Positions 7,844 through 16,515 of a DNA stretch of 64,000 bases are shown piece after piece. Source of the DNA: UBA8079 sp049601915 (GTDB lineage: Bacteria; Pseudomonadota; Alphaproteobacteria; UBA6615); assembly GCA_049601915.1 (NCBI GenBank), contig JBMYRB010000001.1, positions 310,001-374,000 of the forward strand, read 5' to 3'. The notes beneath the pieces are model-generated. The model searched no databases and was not told where the DNA came from. It saw only the letters and a program-made list of their open reading frames with translations. The stretch's first letter is position 1, and each line of letters begins with the position of its first letter. A program made the position numbers and the translations under genes.

Positions 7844-9856
7844 TCAAGCGGCGTTTTTGGCCGCCGGGCTTTCGGCTTCGGCGCTTAGTTTGACGACCGC
7901 GTCGCCCAACGCAAGCACTTCCTGTTCCTTCAATCCGAGGCGGCGCACGGCAACCGTGCCCTCCTCGGCCTCCCGGCGGCCCACCACCAGGATCGCCGGG
8001 ACATGAGCATGGCTGTGCTCGCGCACCTTGTAGTTGATCTTTTCATTGCGCAGATCGGCCTCGACCCGCAGCCCGGCGGCGCGGCACGCGGCCGCGACCT
8101 CCTCGGCGTAATTGTTGGCGTCGCTCGTGATCGTCGCCACCACCAACTGGGTCGGCGCCAGCCAGAGCGGGAAGCGGCCCGCATAGTTTTCGATCAGGAT
8201 ACCGAGGAAGCGCTCGAAGGATCCGAGGATAGCCCGGTGCAGCATGACCGGGCGCGCCTTCTCGCCGCTTTCGTCTATGTAGCTCGCATCGAGGCGTTCG
8301 GGCAGGACGAAATCCACTTGTAGGGTGCCACATTGCCAGTCCCGACCGATGGCGTCGCGCAGAACAAACTCGAGCTTCGGCCCATAGAAGGCCCCTTCGC
8401 CCGGGTTGAGCGTGAAGTCCAAGCCCGCGGCCTTGGTCGCGTCCATCAGCGCCGCCTCGGCACGGTCCCAGGTCGCGTCCTCGCCAGCGCGTACCTCGGG
8501 CCGGTCCGAGAATTTCACCGCCACCTCCTCGAAACCGAAGTCCCGGTAGACGGACAGCAGCAGTTCGCAGAAGGACTTCGTCTCTTCGACGATCTGATCT
8601 TCGGTGCAGAAGATGTGGGCGTCATCTTGCGTGAACGCGCGCACCCGCATGATCCCGTGGAGCGCGCCCGACGGCTCGTAACGATGGCACGAACCGAACT
8701 CGGCCATGCGCATCGGCAGATCGCGATAGCTCTTCATGCCGGAGTTGCTGAAGATCTGCACATGACAGGGGCAGTTCATCGGCTTCAGTGCCAGCATCCG
8801 GTTGGCCTGGGTCGAGGGGGCGTCGTGATCATGGTCGTGGCCGTGGACGGCCGGATCGCTCTCGTCCACTTCCGCGACGAACATATGTTCGCGGAACTTC
8901 TCCCAATGGCCGGAGCGTTCCCACAAGGCCCGGTCGACGAGCTGGGGCGTCTTCACTTCCGTGTAGCCCGCCCCGTCGAGGCGCGTACGCATATATTCCT
9001 CGCACGCCCGGTAGAGCGTCCAGCCCTTGGGGTGCCAGAAAACCGAACCGACGGCGGCTTCCTGCATATGGAACAGATCCATCTCGCGGCCGATGCGGCG
9101 ATGGTCTCGTTTCTCGGCCTCCTCGATCATTGTCAGATGCGCCTTGAGTTCCTTCTCGTTGCGCCAGGCCGTCCCGTAGATGCGCTGGAGCTGATCATTT
9201 GCCGCATCGCCACGCCAGTACGCGCCGGCGAGCTTCATCAGCTTGAATGCCTTAGGCAGCTTTCCCGTCGACGCGAGATGGGGGCCGCGGCACAGATCGA
9301 TCCAGTCCCCCTGGCGGTACATCGTGATGTCTTCGCCCTCGGGGAGTTCACCGACCCATTCGGCCTTGAACGTCTCGCCTTCCTTCTCGAAATAGGCACG
9401 CACCTCATCACGCGACCAGACCTCACGGATGATCTCCTCGTCGCGCGACACGATCTCTTCCATCTTCTTCTCGATGGCTTCGAAATCGTCCGACGAGAAA
9501 GCCTCGGCACGATGAAAGTCGTAATAGAAGCCGTCATCCGTGGCCGGGCCGAAGGTGATCTGCGTGCCCGGGAACAGTTCCTGCACCGCCTCGGCCAGCA
9601 CATGGGCCGCGTCATGGCGGATCAGCTCGAGCGCGTCCTCGTCCTTGATGGTGATGATCGACACCTCGGCATCGGCCTCGATGGGCCGCGCCAGGTCGCG
9701 GACCTCGCCGTCCACGCGGACGGCGAGCGCGGCCTTGGCCAGGCCCGGGCCGATATCGGTCGCCAGCGCAGTGCCGGTCACCGCATCGTCGAAGACGCGC
9801 GTGCTGCCATCGGGCAGCGTGATCGTGACCTGGTTTGCGGATGCTGGGTCTGCCAT
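7844..9856 (-). CDS. thrS: Threonine--tRNA ligase
   Basis: A 670-residue enzyme with TGS, second additional (editing; HDAAHVLAEAV), class II catalytic and anticodon-binding domains in order. Catalytic-core signatures are MNCPCH (zinc cysteine), FGSCHRYEPSGALHG, RVRAFTQDDAHIFC and HRAILGSFERF. The start at 9856 is preferred over 9901 because a terminator hairpin for the upstream gene lies at 9887-9910 and GGAA sits before 9856. An insertion rich in His and Asp (HGHDHDHD) lies between the strand ending in HMFVAEV and the MNCPCH motif. It is followed by infC in the conserved thrS-infC order. Confidence 0.96.
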   Translation of the reverse strand: MADPASANQVTITLPDGSTRVFDDAVTGTALATDIGPGLAKAALAVRVDGEVRDLARPIEADAEVSIITIKDEDALELIRHDAAHVLAEAVQELFPGTQITFGPATDDGFYYDFHRAEAFSSDDFEAIEKKMEEIVSRDEEIIREVWSRDEVRAYFEKEGETFKAEWVGELPEGEDITMYRQGDWIDLCRGPHLASTGKLPKAFKLMKLAGAYWRGDAANDQLQRIYGTAWRNEKELKAHLTMIEEAEKRDHRRIGREMDLFHMQEAAVGSVFWHPKGWTLYRACEEYMRTRLDGAGYTEVKTPQLVDRALWERSGHWEKFREHMFVAEVDESDPAVHGHDHDHDAPSTQANRMLALKPMNCPCHVQIFSNSGMKSYRDLPMRMAEFGSCHRYEPSGALHGIMRVRAFTQDDAHIFCTEDQIVEETKSFCELLLSVYRDFGFEEVAVKFSDRPEVRAGEDATWDRAEAALMDATKAAGLDFTLNPGEGAFYGPKLEFVLRDAIGRDWQCGTLQVDFVLPERLDASYIDESGEKARPVMLHRAILGSFERFLGILIENYAGRFPLWLAPTQLVVATITSDANNYAEEVAAACRAAGLRVEADLRNEKINYKVREHSHAHVPAILVVGRREAEEGTVAVRRLGLKEQEVLALGDAVVKLSAEAESPAAKNAA

Positions 9857-9886
9857 ATCGGTTCCGTTGTCTCTCAAATTTCCAAA

Positions 9887-9910
9887 CGCCCGGTTAACCA
9901 AAACCGGGCG
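9887..9910 (-). terminator. Rho-independent terminator after the GT9 gene
   Basis: A 9-bp perfect stem CGCCCGGTT/AACCGGGCG with a 6-base loop is followed on the minus strand by TTT. It lies between the glycosyltransferase stop (9923) and the thrS start (9856). Confidence 0.7.
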
Positions 9911-9922
9911 CGTGTGCGGGAT

Positions 9923-10849
9923 TTAGTCCAGTCGGAGCGCCGCTTCAACCTCGTCGACCGAAAGTTCCGTGAGAAGATCGCGGCACAGGATGGTCACATC
10001 GGCCCCCTTCTGGGCGCACAGCGCGGGATCGGAGGCGTGCGAATAGAGCGCGACCGACGGGCATCCCGCCGTCGCGATGACGTGCATCGGGCCCGTATCG
10101 TTGCCGACCGCGCCCTTCGCACCCCGCGCAAGCGCGACGATTTCAGCGAAGCTCGTGTCGGACGTCAGGTCCAGCGCCTCGGGGCAGAAGGACGCGATGG
10201 TGCCGGTCGCATGAGCATCCGCGCCCGCGCCGATCAGCACCGGCGTCACACCGCCCGCGACGAGCCGGCGCGCCAGTTCGGTGAACGAACCCACCGGCCA
10301 GCGCTTCTCGGGCCGGTGGGCCGAGCCGCCGGGCACCAGCAACACATATGAGCCGGTGATGCCAAAACGCGCCGTGTCGGCCTGCACCCAGTCGAGGGAC
10401 GGTGCGGGCACCTTCTCGATTCCCGCGACCGCAAGCTGATCGGCCTGGCGATCGATCGTGTGCATGTTGTTGCGGTCGGTGTTCCTGTGGCGCAACGCGG
10501 CGCCCCGAGCGATGCCCGACCAGGCCGGCCGCCGTCCGGGCAGCATGAGCTGAAAGTAGAGGCTCGAGCGGTCCGACGTTTGCAGATCATAGGCAAGATC
10601 GAACCGGCCATAGCGCAACCGGAACCGCAGGCGATACCAGCCCCGGAAGTTTCGCCAGCTCGGCCGGTCATCGACCCAGACCGCGTCAAACCAGCCCGAC
10701 TCACTCAGAAAATCGCCGAAGGCCGACGACGTGAGCAACGTAATTTGTGCGTCCGGGTGATGGGCGCGGATGGCCGCAAACGGGCCTGTCGCCTGGACGA
10801 CATCGCCCAGCGCCCCCAGCTTGATCACCAGAATACGTTCCGCACTCAT
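9923..10849 (-). CDS. Glycosyltransferase family 9 (heptosyltransferase-like)
   Basis: A 308-residue GT-B protein starting ERILVIKLGALGDVVQATG, the N-terminal signature of ADP-heptose:LPS heptosyltransferases. The C-terminal nucleotide-sugar site is visible in LLVPGGSAHRPEKRWP, FAEIVALARGAKGAVGNDTGPMH and the closing ATAGCPSVALYSH region. GT9 enzymes build the LPS inner core at the cytoplasmic face of the inner membrane. Its ATG overlaps the stop of the upstream GT4 gene by one base, so the two enzymes likely act on the same envelope glycan. Donor sugar and acceptor cannot be named. Confidence 0.9.
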   Translation of the reverse strand: MSAERILVIKLGALGDVVQATGPFAAIRAHHPDAQITLLTSSAFGDFLSESGWFDAVWVDDRPSWRNFRGWYRLRFRLRYGRFDLAYDLQTSDRSSLYFQLMLPGRRPAWSGIARGAALRHRNTDRNNMHTIDRQADQLAVAGIEKVPAPSLDWVQADTARFGITGSYVLLVPGGSAHRPEKRWPVGSFTELARRLVAGGVTPVLIGAGADAHATGTIASFCPEALDLTSDTSFAEIVALARGAKGAVGNDTGPMHVIATAGCPSVALYSHASDPALCAQKGADVTILCRDLLTELSVDEVEAALRLD

Positions 10850-12105
10850 CAGGCTCGTGCCTCATGGAGGGCGGCATAGACCCGCAGCGTGTCGGCGCAC
10901 ATGCCGGCCTTGGAAAAATTCTCGCGCACATGCACGGCGGCCCTCACAGCGAGTGCCTCGCGCTTCGCCGTGTCCAATGTGAGTGCGGTCTCGAGCGCAT
11001 CAGCAAAACTCTCGGGGTCACCCGGGGCAAACAGCCAACCGGTCTCACCCGCTAGGACCTGCTCAGTCGCCCCACCATGGTCCGCCACCACCACGGGCCG
11101 CCCCATGGCCTGTGCCTCGGCGATCACGCGGCCGAACGCTTCGGGATCGGTCGAGGCCGACACCACCACGTCCGACAGCATGTAAGCGGCGGGCATGTCT
11201 TCACAATGGCCCACGATCTGCAAATTGCCGCCGAGACCCTTCTCGGAAATATGGTCTTCCAGTTCCTGGCGATAGGCCTCGCGCCCCTGGTCGGAGCCGA
11301 CCAACAGGCCGGTCACGCGGAAGTCCTCCGACCCACGGCGAGCCTTGAGCCGCGCCAGGGCCTCGACGAACAGGAGCTGGCCCTTCCAGCGGGTCAGGCG
11401 TCCCGGCAGCGTGACGACCGCATTCCCGTCATCCAGGCGCCAGCGGGTCGAGACGTCGACCATCCGGTTGGGGTTGAAACCCTCGGCATCGAAACGCGCC
11501 GTGTCGATGCCGCGGGGGATCGTCCGGATGCGCCCATCGGGCACCCCGTAATTCTCTTTCATATGCGCGGCGATGAACTGCGAATTGGCGATCACCATGT
11601 CGCCGTCGGCCATCACCGCGTTGTAGCGCTTCTTCAGGGCGCCGAAGGTGCCGCTGCCGAAATTGTAGGTGCCGTGGAATGTGGTGACGAATGGCAGACC
11701 TGCGGCACGCGCGGCCACACGCGCGCTCCAGGCCGGCGCACGGGAGCGGGCATGCACCAGCTCCACATGCTCACGCGCGATGAGCTCTGTGAGGCGCGCG
11801 ATGTTGCGCCGGATGATCAGGGGGTTCTTCGATGCCAGCGGCAGCTCCACATGGCGCACGCCGCGGCGTTCCAGCTCCGTCACCTGACGCCCGCCCGACG
11901 AGGCGACGATCGCAGTCTTGCCCGCCAGAACCAGCGCCTCGGCCACATCGATGGCGCTCCGCTCCACACCTCCGCCACCGACCTCAAGCGACGGTAAAAC
12001 CTGCAGCACCACGGGCAACCGGGCGGCCGTTTCGCGCGCGACCGCTTCGCTGGCCGCACTCGCCGCATCATCTGCCATGGTGTTAGAATCGGGACCGTCG
12101 TTCAT
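10849..12105 (-). CDS. Glycosyltransferase family 4 (GT-B)
   Basis: A 418-residue GT-B glycosyltransferase. The N-terminal domain has VLPSLEVGGGGVERSAIDVA (about 34-53), typical of GT4 enzymes of LPS and exopolysaccharide synthesis. The C-terminal domain has VVTLPGRLTRWKGQ, the acceptor-site DVVVSASTDPEAFGRVIAEAQ (the E-x7-E signature) and VVVADHGGATE. It is paired with the overlapping GT9 gene and probably extends the same LPS core or related glycan. The first ATG at 12105 adds about 30 Ala/Asp-rich residues before the fold; an internal ATG ten codons on is also possible. Confidence 0.88.
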   Translation of the reverse strand: MNDGPDSNTMADDAASAASEAVARETAARLPVVLQVLPSLEVGGGGVERSAIDVAEALVLAGKTAIVASSGGRQVTELERRGVRHVELPLASKNPLIIRRNIARLTELIAREHVELVHARSRAPAWSARVAARAAGLPFVTTFHGTYNFGSGTFGALKKRYNAVMADGDMVIANSQFIAAHMKENYGVPDGRIRTIPRGIDTARFDAEGFNPNRMVDVSTRWRLDDGNAVVTLPGRLTRWKGQLLFVEALARLKARRGSEDFRVTGLLVGSDQGREAYRQELEDHISEKGLGGNLQIVGHCEDMPAAYMLSDVVVSASTDPEAFGRVIAEAQAMGRPVVVADHGGATEQVLAGETGWLFAPGDPESFADALETALTLDTAKREALAVRAAVHVRENFSKAGMCADTLRVYAALHEARA

Positions 12106-12125
12106 TCAGCTAAGTTCTTGTCCTG

Positions 12126-12977
12126 ATGGTTTCCGCCGATATCCAAACCGTCGACGCCGTAGACGGTACCGCCCTCGCATATTGCGCGACGCCGGCGCAA
12201 GCGTCCGACACACTCACGCCCACTATCCGGGCACCCGGTGTGGTGTTCCTCGGTGGCTTTATGTCCGATATGAACGGCCAGAAGGCAGCTGTTTTGGAGA
12301 CCTGGGCGCGCGAGACGGGCCGCGCCTTTCTGCGGCTGGACTATTCGGGCCACGGCGCATCGGGCGGTGCTTTTCGCGACGGCACCATCGGGCGCTGGCG
12401 TGACGACGCACTGACCGTGATCCGCCACGCCGGCCAGACCGTGCCGGGGCTGGACGACAAGCTCTTGCTGGTCGGCTCGTCCATGGGCGGCTGGATCGCC
12501 ACCCTCGTCGCAAAAGTCATGAACGCGGATGCCGGCACCCAAAACATCGCCGGGCTCGTGACCATCGCGGCCGCTGCCGATTTCACCGAAGACCTGCTGC
12601 CTGTGAGGCTCGGCCCCCAGGCGCTGGCGAAGATCGCCGAGACGGGATTCTACGAGGCACCGTCGGAATATGCCGACGAGCCCTATGTGATCACCGGAGA
12701 CTTGCTCGCAGAAGGTCACGACCATCTCGTTCTGAAAACGCCACTGGCGCTGAACATCCCCGTGCGGCTGATCCACGGCAGTGCCGACCCGGACGTGCCC
12801 TGGACCCAATCGCAGAAACTGATGAATGCGCTGACGTCGGACGATGTGGAACTCATCCTGATCAAGGACGGCGACCATCGTCTGTCTGAACCAGATGATC
12901 TGGCGCGGATGGTCGGCGTGGTCGCGCGGTTGTGCAATCAGCTGTCCGATAAAAGCGCCGACAGCCCCGCGCGATAG
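12126..12977 (+). CDS. Alpha/beta hydrolase (ABHD10/thioesterase-like)
   Basis: A 283-residue alpha/beta hydrolase. VVFLGGFMSDMNGQKA (about 39-54) is the oxyanion-hole strand, LDYSGHGAS the family motif, GSSMGGW the nucleophile elbow (Ser119), LIHGSADPDVPW carries the acid Asp and KDGDHRLSEPDDL the His. The GGFMSDM opening is typical of bacterial relatives of mitochondrial ABHD10, an acyl-protein thioesterase. It is divergent from the glycosyltransferase pair, 20 bases away. Its 3' end overlaps the convergent epimerase gene by 40 bases. Confidence 0.86.
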   Translation: MVSADIQTVDAVDGTALAYCATPAQASDTLTPTIRAPGVVFLGGFMSDMNGQKAAVLETWARETGRAFLRLDYSGHGASGGAFRDGTIGRWRDDALTVIRHAGQTVPGLDDKLLLVGSSMGGWIATLVAKVMNADAGTQNIAGLVTIAAAADFTEDLLPVRLGPQALAKIAETGFYEAPSEYADEPYVITGDLLAEGHDHLVLKTPLALNIPVRLIHGSADPDVPWTQSQKLMNALTSDDVELILIKDGDHRLSEPDDLARMVGVVARLCNQLSDKSADSPAR

Positions 12978-13813
12978 TCGGGATAGGCCAGCGCCACACC
13001 GAGCTCTTCTTTGATACGCCGGTTTGCGACGCGTTTCGATTCCGTATAAAAACTGCGACCCATCTCCGACATCTCGGCATCCTCGAAGGGAATTTCTGGC
13101 GGCGGATCGACCCCCAGAAGTTCACAGGCATGGGCCACCACCTCCTGGGGCGGTACCGGATCATCGTCACACACATTATAGGCTGCACCCGGGTTGGGCC
13201 GCGCGATCGATGCCTCCAGGACCGTCGCGATGTCTGCCACATGGGTACGGCTGAACACCAGGCCCGGCTTGATCACGCGACGCGCCTTGCCCGCCCGCAC
13301 CGTCTCCAGCGCGTTGCGCCCGGGGCCGTAGATACCTGCGAGGCGGAAAAGATGTATCGGCAGGCCGGCCTCGCGCCACAGGCGGCACCAGCCGGCCTCG
13401 GCCTCGACTCTTCGGTGTCCGCGCTGGGTGGCCGGCGTAAGTTCGGATGTCTCGTCGACCCAGCCGCCCGCGCGGTCGCCATAAACGCCGGTGGTCGAGA
13501 GATAGCCAGCCCAGGCGATGTCACCCGCCAACGCCGCAATATCGCCACCATGTTGCGCCAGAACAGGGTCGCCGCCCGCACCGGGCGGCACCGACAGAAG
13601 GAGGTGGCTGAACCCATCGAACGCATCGGCTTTATCGGCGATCGGCGCCGTTCCGTCGAAGAGGAACGCATCGATGCCTTCAGCCCGCAGCGCCGCCACC
13701 TTCTCTGTGCTTCGTGCGGTTGCGCGCACGGTCCAGCCGGCGGGCCGGAGCCGGTCCACCAGGACCCGGGCGCTAAACCCCAGGCCGAACACCAGTAAAG
13801 TCCGTGTCGTCAT
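12938..13813 (-). CDS. NAD-dependent epimerase/dehydratase, YeeZ-like
   Basis: A 291-residue atypical extended SDR. It opens TLLVFGLGFSARVLVDRL (a GxGxxx Rossmann motif), followed by FSHLLLSVPPGAGGDP, YLSTTGVYGDRAGGWVDE and IHLFRLAGIYGPGRNAL. The YxxxK position is replaced by a sequence with no lysine, as in YeeZ/YbjT-type members. The start at 13813 was chosen for the AGGTGA just upstream; in-frame starts further up have none. Physiological role unknown. Confidence 0.83.
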   Translation of the reverse strand: MTTRTLLVFGLGFSARVLVDRLRPAGWTVRATARSTEKVAALRAEGIDAFLFDGTAPIADKADAFDGFSHLLLSVPPGAGGDPVLAQHGGDIAALAGDIAWAGYLSTTGVYGDRAGGWVDETSELTPATQRGHRRVEAEAGWCRLWREAGLPIHLFRLAGIYGPGRNALETVRAGKARRVIKPGLVFSRTHVADIATVLEASIARPNPGAAYNVCDDDPVPPQEVVAHACELLGVDPPPEIPFEDAEMSEMGRSFYTESKRVANRRIKEELGVALAYPDYRAGLSALLSDS

Positions 13814-13911
13814 ACTCACCTTGTCCGGTTGCTCTCGTTCGTTTCGCGGCATGAGAATTTTGCGCGGATCGCGGAGCACTGCTAGATCAGAATGACAGAA
13901 TAGGAGCCCGC

Positions 13912-14727
13912 GTGTTGCGCCGTCCATCACCACCTGCAGCTAGGCATGGCAAGATTGTTGCTCTTTTGTTGGCCGCCCTGCTCGTCACGACGATGTCGTT
14001 CGTCGCAACACCCGGCGCGCACGCTCAGGAACGCTACGCCGATATGCCGATCGGGCAGGCCTACCAAAACTGCCTTGCAAGCGCTCGTAGTGACCCCGAA
14101 GCAGGTTTCGAAGCCGCGATCGCCTGGCGCGATGAGGGCGGCGGTGCGCCATCACTCCACTGCGTCGCGTTGGCGCTCTTCGGGTTGGGACAATTCAACG
14201 AGGCCGCGACACGGCTGGAAGCACTCGCCGCAGATATGCCGACGGCGACTGCCCGCGAGAAATCCGCCCTCATGGCGCAGGCGGGCAGCGTCTGGCTTCA
14301 TGTCGGCGATCTGAGCCGCGCGCATACGGTGCTCAGCCAGGCCCTCGAGCTCGATTCATCCGACCCCGAGATCTGGATCGATCGCGGCGATGCGCTGGCG
14401 CGGGGCGGGGAATATTGGGAAGCGGTCGATGATTTCTCGGCAGCGCTTGATCGTGACCCCGAACGTAACGACGCGCTGATATTTCGCGCGGCAGCCTACC
14501 GTCTGCTCGAAGTGCCCGACCTGGCGCGCGACGACATCGCCCGTGCGCTCGTGGTCGACCCAGAAAACCCGGACGCATTGATAGAGCTCGGCGCGCTTCA
14601 GGCAGGAGTCGGGGAGTTCGACGCGGCGCGTAAAACATGGTTGCGGGTGTTGTCTCTCGCACCGGGTTCACGCGCGGGCACTGCGGCCCGGGAGGCGCTG
14701 CAGCATATGGACGTGAAGGTCGAGTAA
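13912..14727 (+). CDS. Periplasmic TPR-repeat protein
   Basis: A 271-residue protein beginning at GTG 13912 with GGAG in good position. A signal peptide (basic start, hydrophobic stretch at about 14-30, AHA cleavage site near 38) is followed by at least three tetratricopeptide repeats: LSRAHTVLSQALELDSSDPE, YWEAVDDFSAALDRDPERN and FDAARKTWLRVLSLAPGSR. TPR domains mediate protein-protein contacts, so this is probably an envelope scaffold. The start lies 98 bases from the divergent epimerase start. No specific partner can be named. Confidence 0.82.
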   Translation: MLRRPSPPAARHGKIVALLLAALLVTTMSFVATPGAHAQERYADMPIGQAYQNCLASARSDPEAGFEAAIAWRDEGGGAPSLHCVALALFGLGQFNEAATRLEALAADMPTATAREKSALMAQAGSVWLHVGDLSRAHTVLSQALELDSSDPEIWIDRGDALARGGEYWEAVDDFSAALDRDPERNDALIFRAAAYRLLEVPDLARDDIARALVVDPENPDALIELGALQAGVGEFDAARKTWLRVLSLAPGSRAGTAAREALQHMDVKVE

Positions 14728-14759
14728 GCGGAGTTTCAATCCCGGGCTTGTGCCGGTGG

Positions 14760-15443
14760 CTAGAAATCCGGGTTGGCGTAATGCTTGGGCGGTGGAATCC
14801 CGGGGATATGATCGGCGAGTATCGGACGCATGCTGGGCCGTGACTTCACTCGCGCATACCAGCCCTTCGCCTCGGGGAAGTCTTCCCAAGGCACATCGCC
14901 CACATAGTCGACACAGGAAATCTGCGCGGCCGCGGCGACATCGCCCAGCGAGAAATCCGGGCCTGCGAGCCAGTCCCGTCGCTCGATGAGATACTCCACA
15001 TAGGACAGATGCGTCGTGATATTCACGTGCCCGGCGCGTATCGCCGCCGACGAGGGTGCGCCCAGGCCCAGGAAGCGCTTGTTGATCTTTTCGTCGACCA
15101 GATTGACCGTCACCTCACGCTGGAATTTCTGATCGAACCAGGCCACCAAGCGGCGCGCCTCTGCGCGTGCTTCGGGTTCGCGACCAAGCAAACCGGGCTC
15201 GGCACATATCTCCTCGACATATTCGCAGATGGCGGTGGAGTCCGAGAGCACCAGAGGCGGCCCGTCTTCACCGTTCGCTTCCAGCAACACCGGCACTTCC
15301 CCGGCCGGGTTCAGGGCGAGAAATTCATCGCGCCGCTCCCAGACCTTTTCGATCTCGAGTTCGAAGGGGAGTTTCTTCTCTGCCAGAACAATTCGAATCT
15401 TGCGCGCAAACGGGCAAAGCCAGAGGTGATAGAGGGTCCGCAT
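14760..15443 (-). CDS. Glutathione S-transferase family protein
   Basis: A 227-residue protein with the thioredoxin-like N-terminal domain (LYHLWLCPFARKIRIVLAEK, NPAGEVPVLLE, LSDSTAICEYVEE at about 68-80) and an all-helical C-terminal domain. The CPFARK sequence resembles the catalytic Cys region of omega/beta-type GSTs rather than a Ser/Tyr class. Glutathione conjugation or reduction in the cytoplasm is the family role. It is convergent with the TPR gene (32 bases apart) and divergent from the PEP-hydrolase-like gene. Confidence 0.88.
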   Translation of the reverse strand: MRTLYHLWLCPFARKIRIVLAEKKLPFELEIEKVWERRDEFLALNPAGEVPVLLEANGEDGPPLVLSDSTAICEYVEEICAEPGLLGREPEARAEARRLVAWFDQKFQREVTVNLVDEKINKRFLGLGAPSSAAIRAGHVNITTHLSYVEYLIERRDWLAGPDFSLGDVAAAAQISCVDYVGDVPWEDFPEAKGWYARVKSRPSMRPILADHIPGIPPPKHYANPDF

Positions 15444-15566
15444 CGTGCGATCAGCCTAGACGAGGCGCGCGATTCAAGGGAAGCGGAGACGATCCATTCG
15501 GGCAGAGAAAAGCGATACGAATGCCGTTATGCTGCACCCCTGGTTTTTGCTTGGAGGAGTATGGAA

Positions 15567-16406
15567 ATGGCGTCCCAACTGACCCACGAAGCAATCATGC
15601 AGCGCCTGAACGCCGAACGCGACGCTGGCCGCACCATCTATGATGCGCTGTGCGGCACCGGGATCACCGCGAAGATGGCCACGCGCGGCGGCGCCGACAT
15701 GATCACGACACACATCCTCGCCTATTTCCGCATGCAGGGGCACAGTTCGATGGCAGGCTATCTGCCGATCGGAGATGCGAACGCGATCACCCTGGAGCTC
15801 GGCGAACGCTCGTTACTCAACATGATCGACAATTGCCCGGTCGTGGCCGGTATTCTTTGTGTTGACCCAACCCGCGACATGAACCGCTTCGTCGACCAGC
15901 TCGCAATGGCGGGCTATCACGGCGTGATGAACTGTCCGACGGTCGCATTGATCGACGGGAAATTCCGCTCGGACCTGGAAGAGACAGGCACCGGTTACGC
16001 CCGCGAGATCGAGGTGCTCGGCTATGCGAGCAGCCAGGGCCTGTTCACCAAGGCCTTCTGCACCACACCCGACGAATGCCTGTCGATGGCCGAGGTCGGC
16101 GTGGACAACATCATCGTCCATTTCGGCAACTCCTCGGGCGGCACCATCGGCTCCGAGACGGTCATGAACTATGACGACATGGCCCAGCGTGTGGCCATCT
16201 GCACCGACGCGCTCGGCACCAAATATGCCGACCGGATCATCACCTGCCACGGCGGGTCGATCGAGACACCGGAACATTTTGCGGAGTTCATCAAGCTCGC
16301 CCCGCAGCTGCACGGCTATGTCGGTGGGTCTTCGGCCGAGCGTTTTCCGATCGAGGATTCGGTGCCCGCCGTCACCCGCGGCTTCAAGGCGGTCAAGACC
16401 AAATAG
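15567..16406 (+). CDS. Phosphoenolpyruvate hydrolase-like TIM-barrel protein (PF09370)
   Basis: A 279-residue TIM-barrel protein of the PEP-hydrolase-like family, recognisable from LCGTGITAKMATRGGADMI, LAYFRMQGHSSMAGYLPIGDAN, DNCPVVAGILCVDPTRDM, IVHFGNSSGGTIGSETVM and CHGGSIETPEHF. The family is named from structural similarity and often occurs beside Tm-1-like UPF0261 proteins, which are not present here. Two ATGs are close (15561 and 15567); the second has AGGAG at better spacing. The reaction is not established. Confidence 0.82.
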   Translation: MASQLTHEAIMQRLNAERDAGRTIYDALCGTGITAKMATRGGADMITTHILAYFRMQGHSSMAGYLPIGDANAITLELGERSLLNMIDNCPVVAGILCVDPTRDMNRFVDQLAMAGYHGVMNCPTVALIDGKFRSDLEETGTGYAREIEVLGYASSQGLFTKAFCTTPDECLSMAEVGVDNIIVHFGNSSGGTIGSETVMNYDDMAQRVAICTDALGTKYADRIITCHGGSIETPEHFAEFIKLAPQLHGYVGGSSAERFPIEDSVPAVTRGFKAVKTK

Positions 16407-16419
16407 TGGCAGAACGCGA

Positions 16420-16512
16420 TCAGCTACGCTTGCCGCCGAACCCCCAGCCCAACACCTTGAAGACGAAGGCCAGGACGATCAAGACAAGCAGGGCAACGAT
16501 TGCAACACCCAT
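16420..16512 (-). CDS. 30-residue single-pass membrane peptide
   Basis: An ATG at 16512, three bases after the TAG of the upstream esterase gene, opens a 31-codon frame ending TGA at 16420. The product has a run of about 17 hydrophobic residues (VAIVALLVLIVLAFVFK) followed by a glycine-rich, basic end (GGKRS), the layout of a single-pass small membrane protein with a positive C-terminus. The tight spacing suggests translational coupling to the esterase. No homologue is recognised. No strong Shine-Dalgarno is seen, only G-rich sequence within the upstream gene. Confidence 0.55.
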   Translation of the reverse strand: MGVAIVALLVLIVLAFVFKVLGWGFGGKRS

Positions 16513-16515
16513 GAT

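Noticed and set aside
8333..10351. 672-codon plus-strand open frame opposite thrS and the GT9 gene
   Set aside because: Antisense shadow of thrS; it spans two well-supported genes on the other strand and has no recognisable domains.
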